Below, in pieces: positions 14,577 to 22,959 of a DNA stretch of 55,791 nucleotides (the first letter of the stretch is position 1; every line of letters begins with the position of its first letter). The notes under the pieces are model-generated. The model ran no database searches. It was given only the letters and a program-made list of their open reading frames with translations, and was not told the origin of the DNA. The stretch is from an uncultured Acetatifactor sp. (GTDB taxonomy: Bacteria > Bacillota > Clostridia > Lachnospirales > Lachnospiraceae), in contig CANPXL010000019.1 of the NCBI GenBank assembly GCA_947586055.1, positions 1 to 55,791 on the forward strand, written 5' to 3'. The position numbers and the translations under genes are program-made.

Positions 14577-16640
14577 TCACTTATTTTTATTTTTATAGTT
14601 TGCGGCCGCCTCCTGAAACCGGTCGTACAGCGCCCGCTGGTTATTCAGCTGTTTCACGTACTGGGTCCTTCGTCCCACGAAGCCTGTGAGCTTATCCATA
14701 TATTCCCCAGACGTGATGCTGCCGTCCGCCACCATGGTAAGGCCCTTCTCCCAGCTTGCCGTCAGGGACGGATCCAGAAGCGGCCGGATGGAACTGCCCA
14801 CCACTTCATAGATCATCTCGCCCATCAGCGTGGGCGTAAGGACCTGCGTCTTCTTATTCAGCGCAAGATACTCTATCTTCACCAGCTTTTTCAGGATCTC
14901 CGCCCGGGTGGCGCTGGTGCCGATCCCGCTTCCTCTGATCTGGGCGCGCAGTTCCTCGTCCTCGATAAACTGCCCGGCGTTCTCCATGGTAAGGATGATG
15001 CTGCCGGAGGTGTAACGCTTCGGCGGGGACGTCTCCCCCTCCCTGATCTCATAAGTTCCCGCTTCCAGCGCATCCCCCTTTTTCAGAGACATCAAAAGCG
15101 CCAGAAAAGCTTCGTCTCCCCTGATCTCGGTTTCTTCCTGTTCCTCGCTCTTTTTCTCTTCCGCTTTTTTCGCGTCTTCCGCCTTTGCGCCCGCGGTATC
15201 CGCCCGGTCGCTTTTCTCCTTTTTAAAGACAAACGCTGCCTTCAGATACCCTTCTTCCTCCAGCACCTTAAAATTCGCAAAAAATCTTTCCTCCTTCACC
15301 CGGATGCAGACGGCAAATTTCCGGTAGACGGCAGGCGGATAAAAGATACAAAGGAACCGTCTTACGATCAGTTCATAAACCTTTGCGGAGAGGGCCGGCA
15401 TATTCTTTAAACTGTTCAGTCCCTGACCGGTGGGGATGATGGCATAGTGGTCCGTGATCTGCCTGTCGTTGACATAGCGCGTCTTTGCGATCCCCTTATA
15501 AGATCCGGCCGCAAGGATCTCAGCCGCAAATCCGGCCGCGGGACCGTATCCCCGCAGTCCTCCGATGTTCTTTTGGATCTCCTTTGCCACCGCCGTGGAC
15601 AGCACTCTCGCATCCGTTCTGGGATAGGTCACGAGCTTTCTCTCGTAGAGCTCCTGAACCACGCGCAGCGTCTCGTCGGGACTGATCTTGAAAAACCTGG
15701 AGCAGTCGTTCTGCAGCTCCGCAAGATTGTAGAGAAGGGGAGGATTTTTGCTTTCCTTTTTGCGCTCCACGCTCTCTGTCAGTATCTTTCCCACCGGTTC
15801 TTCCTTCAGTCTCTCGATCAGCTGACCGGCGCTTTCTTCTTCCCGGAACCCGTTCTCCCGGTACAGCTTCGGCGAAGCATACCACGCGGAGCCCTCCACG
15901 GCTCTCCATTCTCCCTGAATACATTTTCCCTGAAGGGTAAAGTTACCCTGTACACGATAAAAGGGCGTCTTTACAAACGAACGGATCTCCCGCTCCCGAT
16001 TCACAACGATTCCCAGCACGCAGGTCATGACCCTTCCCACAGAGATCACCGCCCTGTCCCTTTTCAGATAATTCCTGACCGTTCCCCCGTATTTCAACGT
16101 CAGCGCCCGGGAAAAATTAATTCCCATCAGGTAGTCTTCCTTTGCCCTCAGATAGGCGGCGTCGCTCAGGTGGTCATATTCCTTCAGATCCTTCGCCTCC
16201 CGGATTCCCCGGAGGATCTCCTCCTCTGTCTGGGAATCGATCCAGACCCTCCTTCGCTCCTTGCCGGTAACGCCAGACATCTGTTCCACCAGCCGGTATA
16301 TGTATTCTCCCTCCCGCCCGGAGTCCGTACAGACATAAATGACGGACACATCCGGCCGTTTCATCAGGGAACTCACCACGTTATACTGCTTTCTGGAACT
16401 TTCTATCACTTCATACTTAAATTCTTCCGGCAGAAAGGGAATGGTGTCGAAGCTCCACCTTTTGTATTTTTCGTCGTAAGCCTCGGGATAACTCATGGTG
16501 ACGAGATGACCCACGCACCATGTGACGACGGCGTCCCCGGACTCCAGATAACCGTCCCGGGCAGGAGCGCTGATCTTCAGCGCGTTTGCAAATTCTCTTG
16601 CTACACTGGGTTTTTCCGCGATAAACAGACTTTTTCCCAC
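14577..16640 (-). CDS. topB: DNA topoisomerase III (type IA)
   Basis: About 687 residues. The start is probably GTG at 16640, just after AAGGAAAGGA; ATG codons in the longer frame would lie inside the preceding gene. The Toprim domain opens with LFIAEKPSVAREFANAL and carries CTDSGREGEYIYRLVEQ (near 105-121). The active-site tyrosine is in LVTYPRTDARVLS (near 340). The IGTSATRAEI segment near 590 belongs to the conserved type IA core. It relaxes and decatenates single-stranded DNA in the cytoplasm. A Lys/Glu-rich insertion (KKEKSDRADTAGAKAEDAKK region) separates two domains. Confidence 0.9.
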   Translation of the reverse strand: MGKSLFIAEKPSVAREFANALKISAPARDGYLESGDAVVTWCVGHLVTMSYPEAYDEKYKRWSFDTIPFLPEEFKYEVIESSRKQYNVVSSLMKRPDVSVIYVCTDSGREGEYIYRLVEQMSGVTGKERRRVWIDSQTEEEILRGIREAKDLKEYDHLSDAAYLRAKEDYLMGINFSRALTLKYGGTVRNYLKRDRAVISVGRVMTCVLGIVVNREREIRSFVKTPFYRVQGNFTLQGKCIQGEWRAVEGSAWYASPKLYRENGFREEESAGQLIERLKEEPVGKILTESVERKKESKNPPLLYNLAELQNDCSRFFKISPDETLRVVQELYERKLVTYPRTDARVLSTAVAKEIQKNIGGLRGYGPAAGFAAEILAAGSYKGIAKTRYVNDRQITDHYAIIPTGQGLNSLKNMPALSAKVYELIVRRFLCIFYPPAVYRKFAVCIRVKEERFFANFKVLEEEGYLKAAFVFKKEKSDRADTAGAKAEDAKKAEEKKSEEQEETEIRGDEAFLALLMSLKKGDALEAGTYEIREGETSPPKRYTSGSIILTMENAGQFIEDEELRAQIRGSGIGTSATRAEILKKLVKIEYLALNKKTQVLTPTLMGEMIYEVVGSSIRPLLDPSLTASWEKGLTMVADGSITSGEYMDKLTGFVGRRTQYVKQLNNQRALYDRFQEAAANYKNKNK

Positions 16641-16680
16641 AGAAAGATCCTTTCCTTCACCTTGCCTTTTCAGGCCGCGC

Positions 16681-18423
16681 TCATTCGTCCGCCGGCTCTT
16701 TTCGACGTCCGGCGAAGACCTTCTCCAGATCCTTCGGCGGAAGCGGCCTGCCAAACAGATACCCCTGGATCACGTCGCAGCCGATGGCGTGCAGATACTT
16801 GTACTGCTGTTCCTCCTCCACGCCCTCCGCAATGGATTCAAACCCCAGCGCTTTCACCATATTCAGGATGGATTCGGTGATCACTCTCGTGGAGGCGTCC
16901 GTCATAACGGTGTCAATAAACGATTTGTCAATTTTCAGCGTGTCAATGGGCAGCTTCTTCAGATAGGAAAGAGAAGAAAATCCCGTTCCGAAATCGTCCA
17001 GCGAAATCCGGATGCCGTACCCTCTCAGAACCTTAAGCTTTTCCGTCACGGCCCCGAAGTCGTCGATCAATACGCTCTCCGTGATCTCCAGCTCAACCTC
17101 CGAAGGCTTCACCTGATAATCGTCCAGCACTCCCAGCAGGAAATCCACAAAATTCTCTTTTTTATACTGCAGCGCCGAGATATTGATGGACATGATAAAG
17201 GGAAATCCAAACTGCTTCCGCCATTCGGCGTACTGCCGTATGCTTTCCTCCACCACCCATTTCCCGATGGTGACAATGCTCCCGTTCTTTTCCGCCACGG
17301 GAATGAAGGTGTCGGGACTGATCAGGCCGCCGTCGGGATCCCGCCAGCGAACCAGCGCCTCCACGCCCCGCAGCCTCCGGTTGCCCGTATAATACTGCGG
17401 CTGATAATACAGGACGAAATCCTTGTTGGCAACGGCTTCCTTCAGCCGGTTTTCCAGTTCGACGGAGCCCATGTAATCCTTCAGGATCGGCGCGTCAAAA
17501 TACTGGATGCCGTTTCGTCCCGCGGATTTGACCCGAAACACCACAAGCTCCGCATAATTGATCAGTTCCAGCGCGGAACGGGACGCTTCCGGATATTCCG
17601 CGACGCCCACGCTGACCGTAATGGAAATATCAAAACCGTTGCTGAGCCGAAACGGCTCCTTCAGCCGATCCCGAATGGCGCTGTAGATATGCGCCGCGGT
17701 CCGCCGGCCGGCGGGATCGTAAATTGCGATGCAGAACACGTCGCGGTGAAGGTGGCAGGCGATCATATTTTCCTGCTGGCAAAGTTCCTTCAGGAACAGG
17801 CCGAACTGCTGAACCAGTTCGTCGCCCATTATGATCCCCATTCCGTCGTTGACTTTGTTAAACTCGTCTATATCGATGTTCATAACACTGACGATGCTGT
17901 TGGAATCCTCCGCGTTCCGGATATACTCTCCCAGAAGCCGCACAAAATAATTCCGGTTATAGAGTCCCGTCAGGTTGTCATAATACGCCATATAGAGCAG
18001 CTCGTCGTCTTTGTAGCGCTGTTTCGTGATATTGGTAATATGTACCACCTTGTCAACGGGTTTTCTGTCGCCGTCATAAAAAACCCGCACACAGAACCGG
18101 GCCCAGATCCGGCGGGACTTCAGCTGACAGTCCGCGGTGTCCGTCTCGTTCCCGTCCTTCTCCAGGTAAAGCGCCCGCTGCAGTTTCGGGAAATCGGCTT
18201 CCTCCACCTCGTCAAGGATCCTCTGAACGTCGGCGCCGTCCCTGACGTCAAAATCAAAAAATTCCTTCCACTGTCCCAGCGTACAGATCCGGGTTTTATC
18301 CAGCGAAATATAGAGGAAGGCGCCGTCGGCCGATTCACAGACCGCCTGATACATCCGCTCTTTCTCCGTCAGCTTCTGATTCATGGCCTTCAAAAGATCC
18401 AGCTGGTAATCCAGTTCGCTCAT
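16681..18423 (-). CDS. PAS-GGDEF-EAL protein; GGDEF degenerate, EAL apparently intact
   Basis: A 580-residue cyclic-di-GMP protein without membrane segments. An N-terminal PAS-like region covers about residues 15-135. The diguanylate cyclase domain follows (YDNLTGLYNRNYF near 150), but its signature motif is HLHRDVF in place of RxGGDEF, so cyclase activity is not expected. The EAL domain (about 325-575) keeps GVEALVRW, SINISA, ELEITES, SLDDFGTGFSS, LKIDKSF and EGVEEEQQ, the residues for metal and c-di-GMP hydrolysis. It probably acts as a phosphodiesterase with the GGDEF part as a regulatory domain. It lies between asd and topB in one minus-strand run. Confidence 0.9.
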   Translation of the reverse strand: MSELDYQLDLLKAMNQKLTEKERMYQAVCESADGAFLYISLDKTRICTLGQWKEFFDFDVRDGADVQRILDEVEEADFPKLQRALYLEKDGNETDTADCQLKSRRIWARFCVRVFYDGDRKPVDKVVHITNITKQRYKDDELLYMAYYDNLTGLYNRNYFVRLLGEYIRNAEDSNSIVSVMNIDIDEFNKVNDGMGIIMGDELVQQFGLFLKELCQQENMIACHLHRDVFCIAIYDPAGRRTAAHIYSAIRDRLKEPFRLSNGFDISITVSVGVAEYPEASRSALELINYAELVVFRVKSAGRNGIQYFDAPILKDYMGSVELENRLKEAVANKDFVLYYQPQYYTGNRRLRGVEALVRWRDPDGGLISPDTFIPVAEKNGSIVTIGKWVVEESIRQYAEWRKQFGFPFIMSINISALQYKKENFVDFLLGVLDDYQVKPSEVELEITESVLIDDFGAVTEKLKVLRGYGIRISLDDFGTGFSSLSYLKKLPIDTLKIDKSFIDTVMTDASTRVITESILNMVKALGFESIAEGVEEEQQYKYLHAIGCDVIQGYLFGRPLPPKDLEKVFAGRRKEPADE

Positions 18424-18451
18424 ATCCTACCCCGTTGGACGATCTTCGCGA

Positions 18452-19540
18452 TCAGTCCTTCTTTGCAATATAACCCTGTGCCTTCAGCAGCTCGGCGCAG
18501 AGGATCGCCCCTCCGGCAGCGCCTCTCACCGTGTTGTGGGAAAGGCCAACAAACTTATAATCGTATACCGTATCTTCCCGGAGACGCCCCACGCTGATTC
18601 CCATTCCGTTCTCATAATTTACATCCAGCGTAATCTGAGGTCTGTTGTCTTCCTCCAGATACTGGATAAACTGCTTCGGCGCGCTGGGCAGTCCCAGCCT
18701 CTGAGGCTCGCCGCTAAACTCCCGAAGCTTGCGGATCAGCTCTTCCCTGGACGCCTTTTTGCGGAATTTGACAAACACCGCCGCGGTATGGCCGTTTAAA
18801 ACCGGTACGCGGATGCACTGGCAGGTGATTATGGGCGCTGTGGCGGGAACGATCACGCCGTTCTCCACTTTTCCCCAGATGCGCAGCGGCTCCTTTTCGC
18901 TCTTTTCCTCCTCGCCGCCGATGTAGGGAATGATATTTCCCACCATCTCCGGCCAGTCCTTAAATGTCTTTCCCGCGCCGGAGATGGCCTGATAGGTGGT
19001 TGCGACTACCTCCGTGGGCTCAAATTCCTTCCACGCGGTAAGGACGGGAGCATAACTCTGGATGGAACAGTTGGGCTTTACGGCAATAAAGCCGCGCGTC
19101 GTGCCAAGCCGCTTTCTCTGAAATTCGATCACGTGCATGTGCTCGGGATTGATCTCCGGCACTACCATGGGAACATCCGGCGTCCATCTGTGGGCGCTAT
19201 TGTTGGAGACCACAGGCGTCTCCGATCTGGCGTAGTCTTCCTCGATCTTCCGGATCTCGTCCTTTGTCATATCCACGGCGCTGAACACGAAATCCACGGA
19301 AGACGCCACAGTCTCCACCTCATTTACGTTCAGCACCGTAAGTTTCTTCACCGCCTCCGGCATGGGGGTGTCCATCTTCCAGCGGTCCCCCACGGCTTCC
19401 TCGTAAGTCTTTCCCGCGGAACGCGGGCTCGCCGCGATGGCAGTCACCTCAAACCAGGGGTGATCTTCCAGCAGTGCGATAAATCTCTGCCCCACCATAC
19501 CGGTGCCGCCCAAAATGCCAACCTTTAACTTTTCACTCAT
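18452..19540 (-). CDS. asd: Aspartate-semialdehyde dehydrogenase
   Basis: A 362-residue NADPH-dependent enzyme making aspartate semialdehyde, the branch point for lysine, diaminopimelate, threonine and methionine. The ATG at 19540 has GGGAGG upstream and overlaps the argH stop by 8 bp, which suggests translational coupling. Residues 6-17 (VGILGGTGMVGQ) form the cofactor loop. The catalytic Cys is in VKPNCSIQSYAP (near 155), and His in RVPVLNGHTAAVFV supports catalysis. The length and sequence match the archaeal/fungal-type subfamily rather than the enterobacterial one. Confidence 0.93.
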   Translation of the reverse strand: MSEKLKVGILGGTGMVGQRFIALLEDHPWFEVTAIAASPRSAGKTYEEAVGDRWKMDTPMPEAVKKLTVLNVNEVETVASSVDFVFSAVDMTKDEIRKIEEDYARSETPVVSNNSAHRWTPDVPMVVPEINPEHMHVIEFQRKRLGTTRGFIAVKPNCSIQSYAPVLTAWKEFEPTEVVATTYQAISGAGKTFKDWPEMVGNIIPYIGGEEEKSEKEPLRIWGKVENGVIVPATAPIITCQCIRVPVLNGHTAAVFVKFRKKASREELIRKLREFSGEPQRLGLPSAPKQFIQYLEEDNRPQITLDVNYENGMGISVGRLREDTVYDYKFVGLSHNTVRGAAGGAILCAELLKAQGYIAKKD

Positions 19541-20987
19541 CTTCTTTTCCTCCCTGATGAATCTCCGATTCATCCCATGTAAATTTTTTCAGTCCCATTC
19601 CGTCCCAGTCAAGGCTCTCCAGATACCCGGCGCACGCCCGGAGCTCATCCTGCATGGCGGCCGGTCCCGGCGCGCCGGTGGTAAGCCGCTTTTCCACACA
19701 GCTTTTCAGCGATACGGCCTCATAGAAATCCTCCCCGAACCGGTCGCTGATCTTTTTCAGTTCCTCCATTGACAGCCGGTCAATGGAAGTATTCTTCTCA
19801 ATACAGTACAGCACAAGCCTGCCGATGATCCCGTGCGCGTCCCGAAACGGCACGCCCTTTCCCACCAGATAATCCGCGGCGTCGGTGGCGTTGGTAAATC
19901 CGTTCCTTGCGCTCTCTTCCATCCTCTGTTTCCGGAACTTCAGAGTCCGCAGCATTCCTGTAAAAAGAGCCAGGCAGTCCGCCGTGGTGTCCATGGCGTC
20001 AAAAGCCGCCTCCTTGTCCTCCTGCATATCCTTGTTGTAGGCAAGGGGAAGTCCCTTCATCGTGGTGAGCAGGCCCATCAGGTCGCCGTAGACCCGTCCC
20101 GTCTTGCCCCGTACCAGTTCCGCGATGTCCGGATTTTTCTTCTGGGGCATAATGCTGCTTCCGGTGGAATAGGCGTCGTCTATCTCAACAAACCTGTACT
20201 CGTCGGAATTCCAGATGATGATTTCCTCACTGAACCGGCTCAGGTGCATCATGACAAGGGACAGCGCCGCGAGAAACTCGATCAGGTAATCCCTGTCGGA
20301 CACGGAATCCATACTGTTTAAGGTCGGCCCCTGAAAGCCCAGAAGCCGCGCCGTATACTCCCGGTCCAGAGGATACGTCGTGCCTGCCAGAGCGCCCGCG
20401 CCCAGCGGACAGTAGTTCATCCTCCCGTAAAGATCCTCCATGCGCTGCAGATCCCGCCGGAACATCTCAAAATACGCCCCGTAGTGGTGAGCCAGCGTGA
20501 TGGGCTGGGCTTTCTGCAGGTGGGTAAAACCCGGCATACAGGTACCCACGTTCCGAACCATCGTGGAGAAAATCACCTTCAAAAGTTCCGCCAGCAGCTT
20601 TTCCGTCTCCTTCACTCGCTGTCTGGTGTACAGCCTCATGTCCAACGCCACCTGATCGTTCCGGCTTCTTCCCGTGTGCAGCTTTTTTCCCGCTTCGCCG
20701 ATGCGTGCGGTAAGCTCCGCCTCCACAAAGCTGTGGATGTCTTCATACTGCTCTCCGATCTCAAGGCTCCCTCCGTCCACATCCCGGCGGATTTCCTCAA
20801 GACCCTTTTTTATGGCATCCCGCTCCGCTTCGGTCAGGATCCCCTGTTTTGCCAGCATTGCCACATGAGCCATGCTGCCTTCTATATCCTGATGAAACAG
20901 GCGTTTGTCAAATCTGATGGACGCATTGAAATCGTAGACCTGCTGTTCGGTCTCCTTTGTAAAACGTCCGCCCCATAGTTGTGCCAT
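19533..20987 (-). CDS. argH: Argininosuccinate lyase
   Basis: A 484-residue cytoplasmic enzyme that splits argininosuccinate into arginine and fumarate, the last step of arginine synthesis. The N-terminus MAQLWGGRFTKETEQQVYDF is typical. The fumarase/aspartase signature GSSIMPQKKNPD with the mobile-loop serine is near residue 277, and TGRSRNDQVALDMRL near 107 holds substrate-binding residues. AGGAG precedes the ATG. It is the first gene of a run of five; argG is not in the window. Confidence 0.95.
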   Translation of the reverse strand: MAQLWGGRFTKETEQQVYDFNASIRFDKRLFHQDIEGSMAHVAMLAKQGILTEAERDAIKKGLEEIRRDVDGGSLEIGEQYEDIHSFVEAELTARIGEAGKKLHTGRSRNDQVALDMRLYTRQRVKETEKLLAELLKVIFSTMVRNVGTCMPGFTHLQKAQPITLAHHYGAYFEMFRRDLQRMEDLYGRMNYCPLGAGALAGTTYPLDREYTARLLGFQGPTLNSMDSVSDRDYLIEFLAALSLVMMHLSRFSEEIIIWNSDEYRFVEIDDAYSTGSSIMPQKKNPDIAELVRGKTGRVYGDLMGLLTTMKGLPLAYNKDMQEDKEAAFDAMDTTADCLALFTGMLRTLKFRKQRMEESARNGFTNATDAADYLVGKGVPFRDAHGIIGRLVLYCIEKNTSIDRLSMEELKKISDRFGEDFYEAVSLKSCVEKRLTTGAPGPAAMQDELRACAGYLESLDWDGMGLKKFTWDESEIHQGGKEDE

Positions 20988-21020
20988 ATCGGTTCTCCTA
21001 TCTCAGTGCAGATATTGATA

Positions 21021-21049
21021 ATCTTACCATAAAAGAAGGGATCGTGCAA
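21021..21049 (-). promoter_or_regulatory. Promoter of the argH run
   Basis: On the minus strand TTGCAC (21044-21049), 17-bp spacer, TAAGAT (21021-21026), about 30 bp upstream of the argH start. The leader is too short for a T-box. Confidence 0.6.
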
Positions 21050-21102
21050 GTAACTCCTTCCCTTTCGGTCTCATACATTAAAGAAAAAAGGATAGAACGC
21101 CA

Positions 21103-21870
21103 ATGTCCAACATTCTGGAACTGAAAAATATCGGCTACTCCTATCACAATCTCCACGGTGAGACCAAAGCTCTGGAAGACATTTCCTTCGGCGTGGGCGA
21201 GGGAGAGTTTTTGGCCATCGTCGGTCCAAGCGGCTGCGGGAAATCCACTCTGCTGTCCATCATAGCGGGACTGCTTCCCCCGGAACGCGGCACCATCCTT
21301 GTAAACAATCCGGACGGCTCCATCCGCTATCCCGGCATCGGCTACATGCTTCAGAGAGATCATCTCTTTGAATGGCGCACAGTCTACCGCAACGTGACGC
21401 TCGGGCTGGAAATCCAGAAAAAGATGACGCCGGAGCGGCTTGAAACCATAGAACGTCTCCTTCGGGAATACGGTCTGGAAAAATTCCGGGACAAAAGGCC
21501 CAGCGAGCTCTCCGGCGGAATGAAACAGCGCGCGGCGCTGATCCGGACTCTGGCTCTGGATCCCCAGCTTCTCCTGCTGGATGAGCCCTTCAGCGCGCTG
21601 GATTACCAGACAAGGCTTACGGTGTCCGCCGATATATGCCGTCTGATCCGCGAGACCGGAAAGACCATGATCATCATTACGCACGACCTTTCGGAGGCGA
21701 TCAGTCTGGCCGACAGGATCATCGTGCTTTCCGGCAGGCCCGCCAGAGTAAAGCGCGAGATCCCGGTGAAACTTACGCTGAAAGACGATTCCCTGCTGGC
21801 CGCAAGGAACGCGCCTGAATTTCAGGACTATTTTAACAGACTATGGGAGGATCTGACTCATGAGAAATAA
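21103..21870 (+). CDS. ABC transporter ATP-binding protein, NitT/TauT type
   Basis: A 255-residue ATPase with Walker A GPSGCGKSTLL (near 39-49), signature LSGGMKQRAAL (near 133), Walker B LLLLDEPFSALD (near 152) and switch His in IITHDLSEA. The sequence type is that of SsuB/TauB/ThiZ-like ATPases, which import sulfonates, nitrate or the thiamine pyrimidine precursor. It overlaps the downstream permease gene by 11 bp. No riboswitch is seen in its short leader. Confidence 0.88.
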   Translation: MSNILELKNIGYSYHNLHGETKALEDISFGVGEGEFLAIVGPSGCGKSTLLSIIAGLLPPERGTILVNNPDGSIRYPGIGYMLQRDHLFEWRTVYRNVTLGLEIQKKMTPERLETIERLLREYGLEKFRDKRPSELSGGMKQRAALIRTLALDPQLLLLDEPFSALDYQTRLTVSADICRLIRETGKTMIIITHDLSEAISLADRIIVLSGRPARVKREIPVKLTLKDDSLLAARNAPEFQDYFNRLWEDLTHEK

Positions 21871-22675
21871 AACCGAAAAAGAACGGACGAAACAGGAAGA
21901 ATTTATGCGCCGGCACAGGCGTCATCATCACGAGATCGCCCTCTGGCGCGCGCTGGTATTTCTGTTATTTCTCGCGTTGTGGGAACTGAGCGCCGACCTT
22001 CACTGGATAGACAGCTTTTTCTTTTCCAGCCCGAGCCGCGTGGCCCTGTGCTTTGTGAAACAGATTCGGACAAATTCCATGCTCTCCCACATCGGCGTGA
22101 CCCTTTTTGAGACCGTTGCGAGCTTTCTTCTCGTTCTGCTTTTCAGTCTCGTCATGTCCACACTGCTGTGGTGTTCCACAAAGCTGTCCGAAGTGCTGGA
22201 GCCCTATCTGGTCGTGCTGAACAGTCTCCCGAAATCGGCCCTTGCGCCGCTTTTTATCGTATGGCTGGGCACGGGTGCAAAAACCATTATCGTGGCGGGT
22301 ATATCCGTTGCCCTCTTCGGCTCCGTCATCAGCTTTTACACCGCTTTCCGGCAGGCGGACAGTGAAAAGATCACTCTGATCCGTACGCTGGGTGGAAACA
22401 GACGGGACGCCTTTCTGAAGGTAGTGCTGCCCGGCTCTGTCCCCATGCTTCTCAGCACAGCCAAGGTCAATATCGGTCTGGCTCTTGTAGGCGTGATCAT
22501 CGGAGAATTCCTGGCGGCGAGAAAGGGGCTGGGGTATCTGATCATCTACGGCTCCCAGGTATTTCAGCTGGACATGGTAATTACGTCCATTCTTGTCCTC
22601 TGCGTGATCGCACTTCTGTTTTACAAATCAGTACAGATCATCGAGCATCAGATCCGCATCCGCTTTAAGATGTAA
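21860..22675 (+). CDS. ABC transporter permease, NitT/TauT type
   Basis: A 271-residue inner-membrane protein with a long charged N-terminus (residues 1-25, rich in His, Arg and Lys) and six predicted helices. The EAA loop is DAFLKVVLPGSVPMLLSTAK (near 190), the site that contacts the ATPase. GLALVGVIIGEFLAARKGLGYLI matches the C-terminal half of SsuC-like permeases. It is translationally coupled to the ATPase gene. No substrate-binding protein gene follows before the terminator at 22681-22710, which is unusual for this family. Confidence 0.88.
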   Translation: MRNKTEKERTKQEEFMRRHRRHHHEIALWRALVFLLFLALWELSADLHWIDSFFFSSPSRVALCFVKQIRTNSMLSHIGVTLFETVASFLLVLLFSLVMSTLLWCSTKLSEVLEPYLVVLNSLPKSALAPLFIVWLGTGAKTIIVAGISVALFGSVISFYTAFRQADSEKITLIRTLGGNRRDAFLKVVLPGSVPMLLSTAKVNIGLALVGVIIGEFLAARKGLGYLIIYGSQVFQLDMVITSILVLCVIALLFYKSVQIIEHQIRIRFKM

Positions 22676-22680
22676 GTAAG

Positions 22681-22710
22681 AAGGCCCAAAAGCTTATGCT
22701 TTCAGGCCTT
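22681..22710. terminator. Terminator between the ABC genes and tRNA-Thr
   Basis: AAGGCC pairs with GGCCTT and AAAGC with GCTTT around an ATAA-type loop. It lies 6 bp after the permease stop codon and about 8 bp after the tRNA 3' end, so it can end both convergent transcripts. Confidence 0.7.
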
Positions 22711-22717
22711 ACATAAA

Positions 22718-22789
22718 GCTGAAAATGGGACTTGAACCCACGACCCCTTCATTACGAGTGAAGTGCTCTACCAACTGAGCTATTTCAGC
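22718..22789 (-). tRNA. tRNA-Thr (anticodon CGT)
   Basis: A 72-nt cloverleaf on the minus strand. The acceptor stem is GCTGAAA/TTTCAGC, the D arm AGCTCAGTTGGTAGAGC, the anticodon arm CTTCA-CTCGTAA-TGAAG with anticodon CGT, and the T arm carries GGTTCAAGTCC. CCA is not encoded. Confidence 0.95.
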
Positions 22790-22875
22790 ATATCCGCCGC
22801 GTCCCGGACGCGACTAAATGTATTATAACGGTTCCCACGTAATTTTTCAACTGGAAATTTTTATTTTTTTATCGC

Positions 22876-22959
22876 AACAGTCCAGCCGACAGCCATATTC
22901 AGCGGCAAAATCGTGCTCGCACGAATTTTGTGTTGAATATGGCTGTCGCGGGCTGAACT
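22876..22959. repeat. Palindromic repeat, copy 2 (84 bp, near-perfect hairpin)
   Basis: The left end (plus strand) is AACAGTCCAGCCGACAGCC and the right end is the inverted GGCTGTCGCGGGCTGAACT. The arms pair over GACAGCCATATTCA/TGAATATGGCTGTC and again over AAAATCGTGC/GCACGAATTTT, leaving a two-base loop. The element touches the stop codon of the channel gene and could serve as its terminator, since A/T-rich sequence follows on the minus strand. Ends match copies at 7539 and 46853. Confidence 0.75.

Noticed and set aside
16789..18597. 602-codon plus-strand frame opposite the GGDEF/EAL gene
   Set aside because: It is a shadow of the minus-strand gene, with no start signal and no domain.
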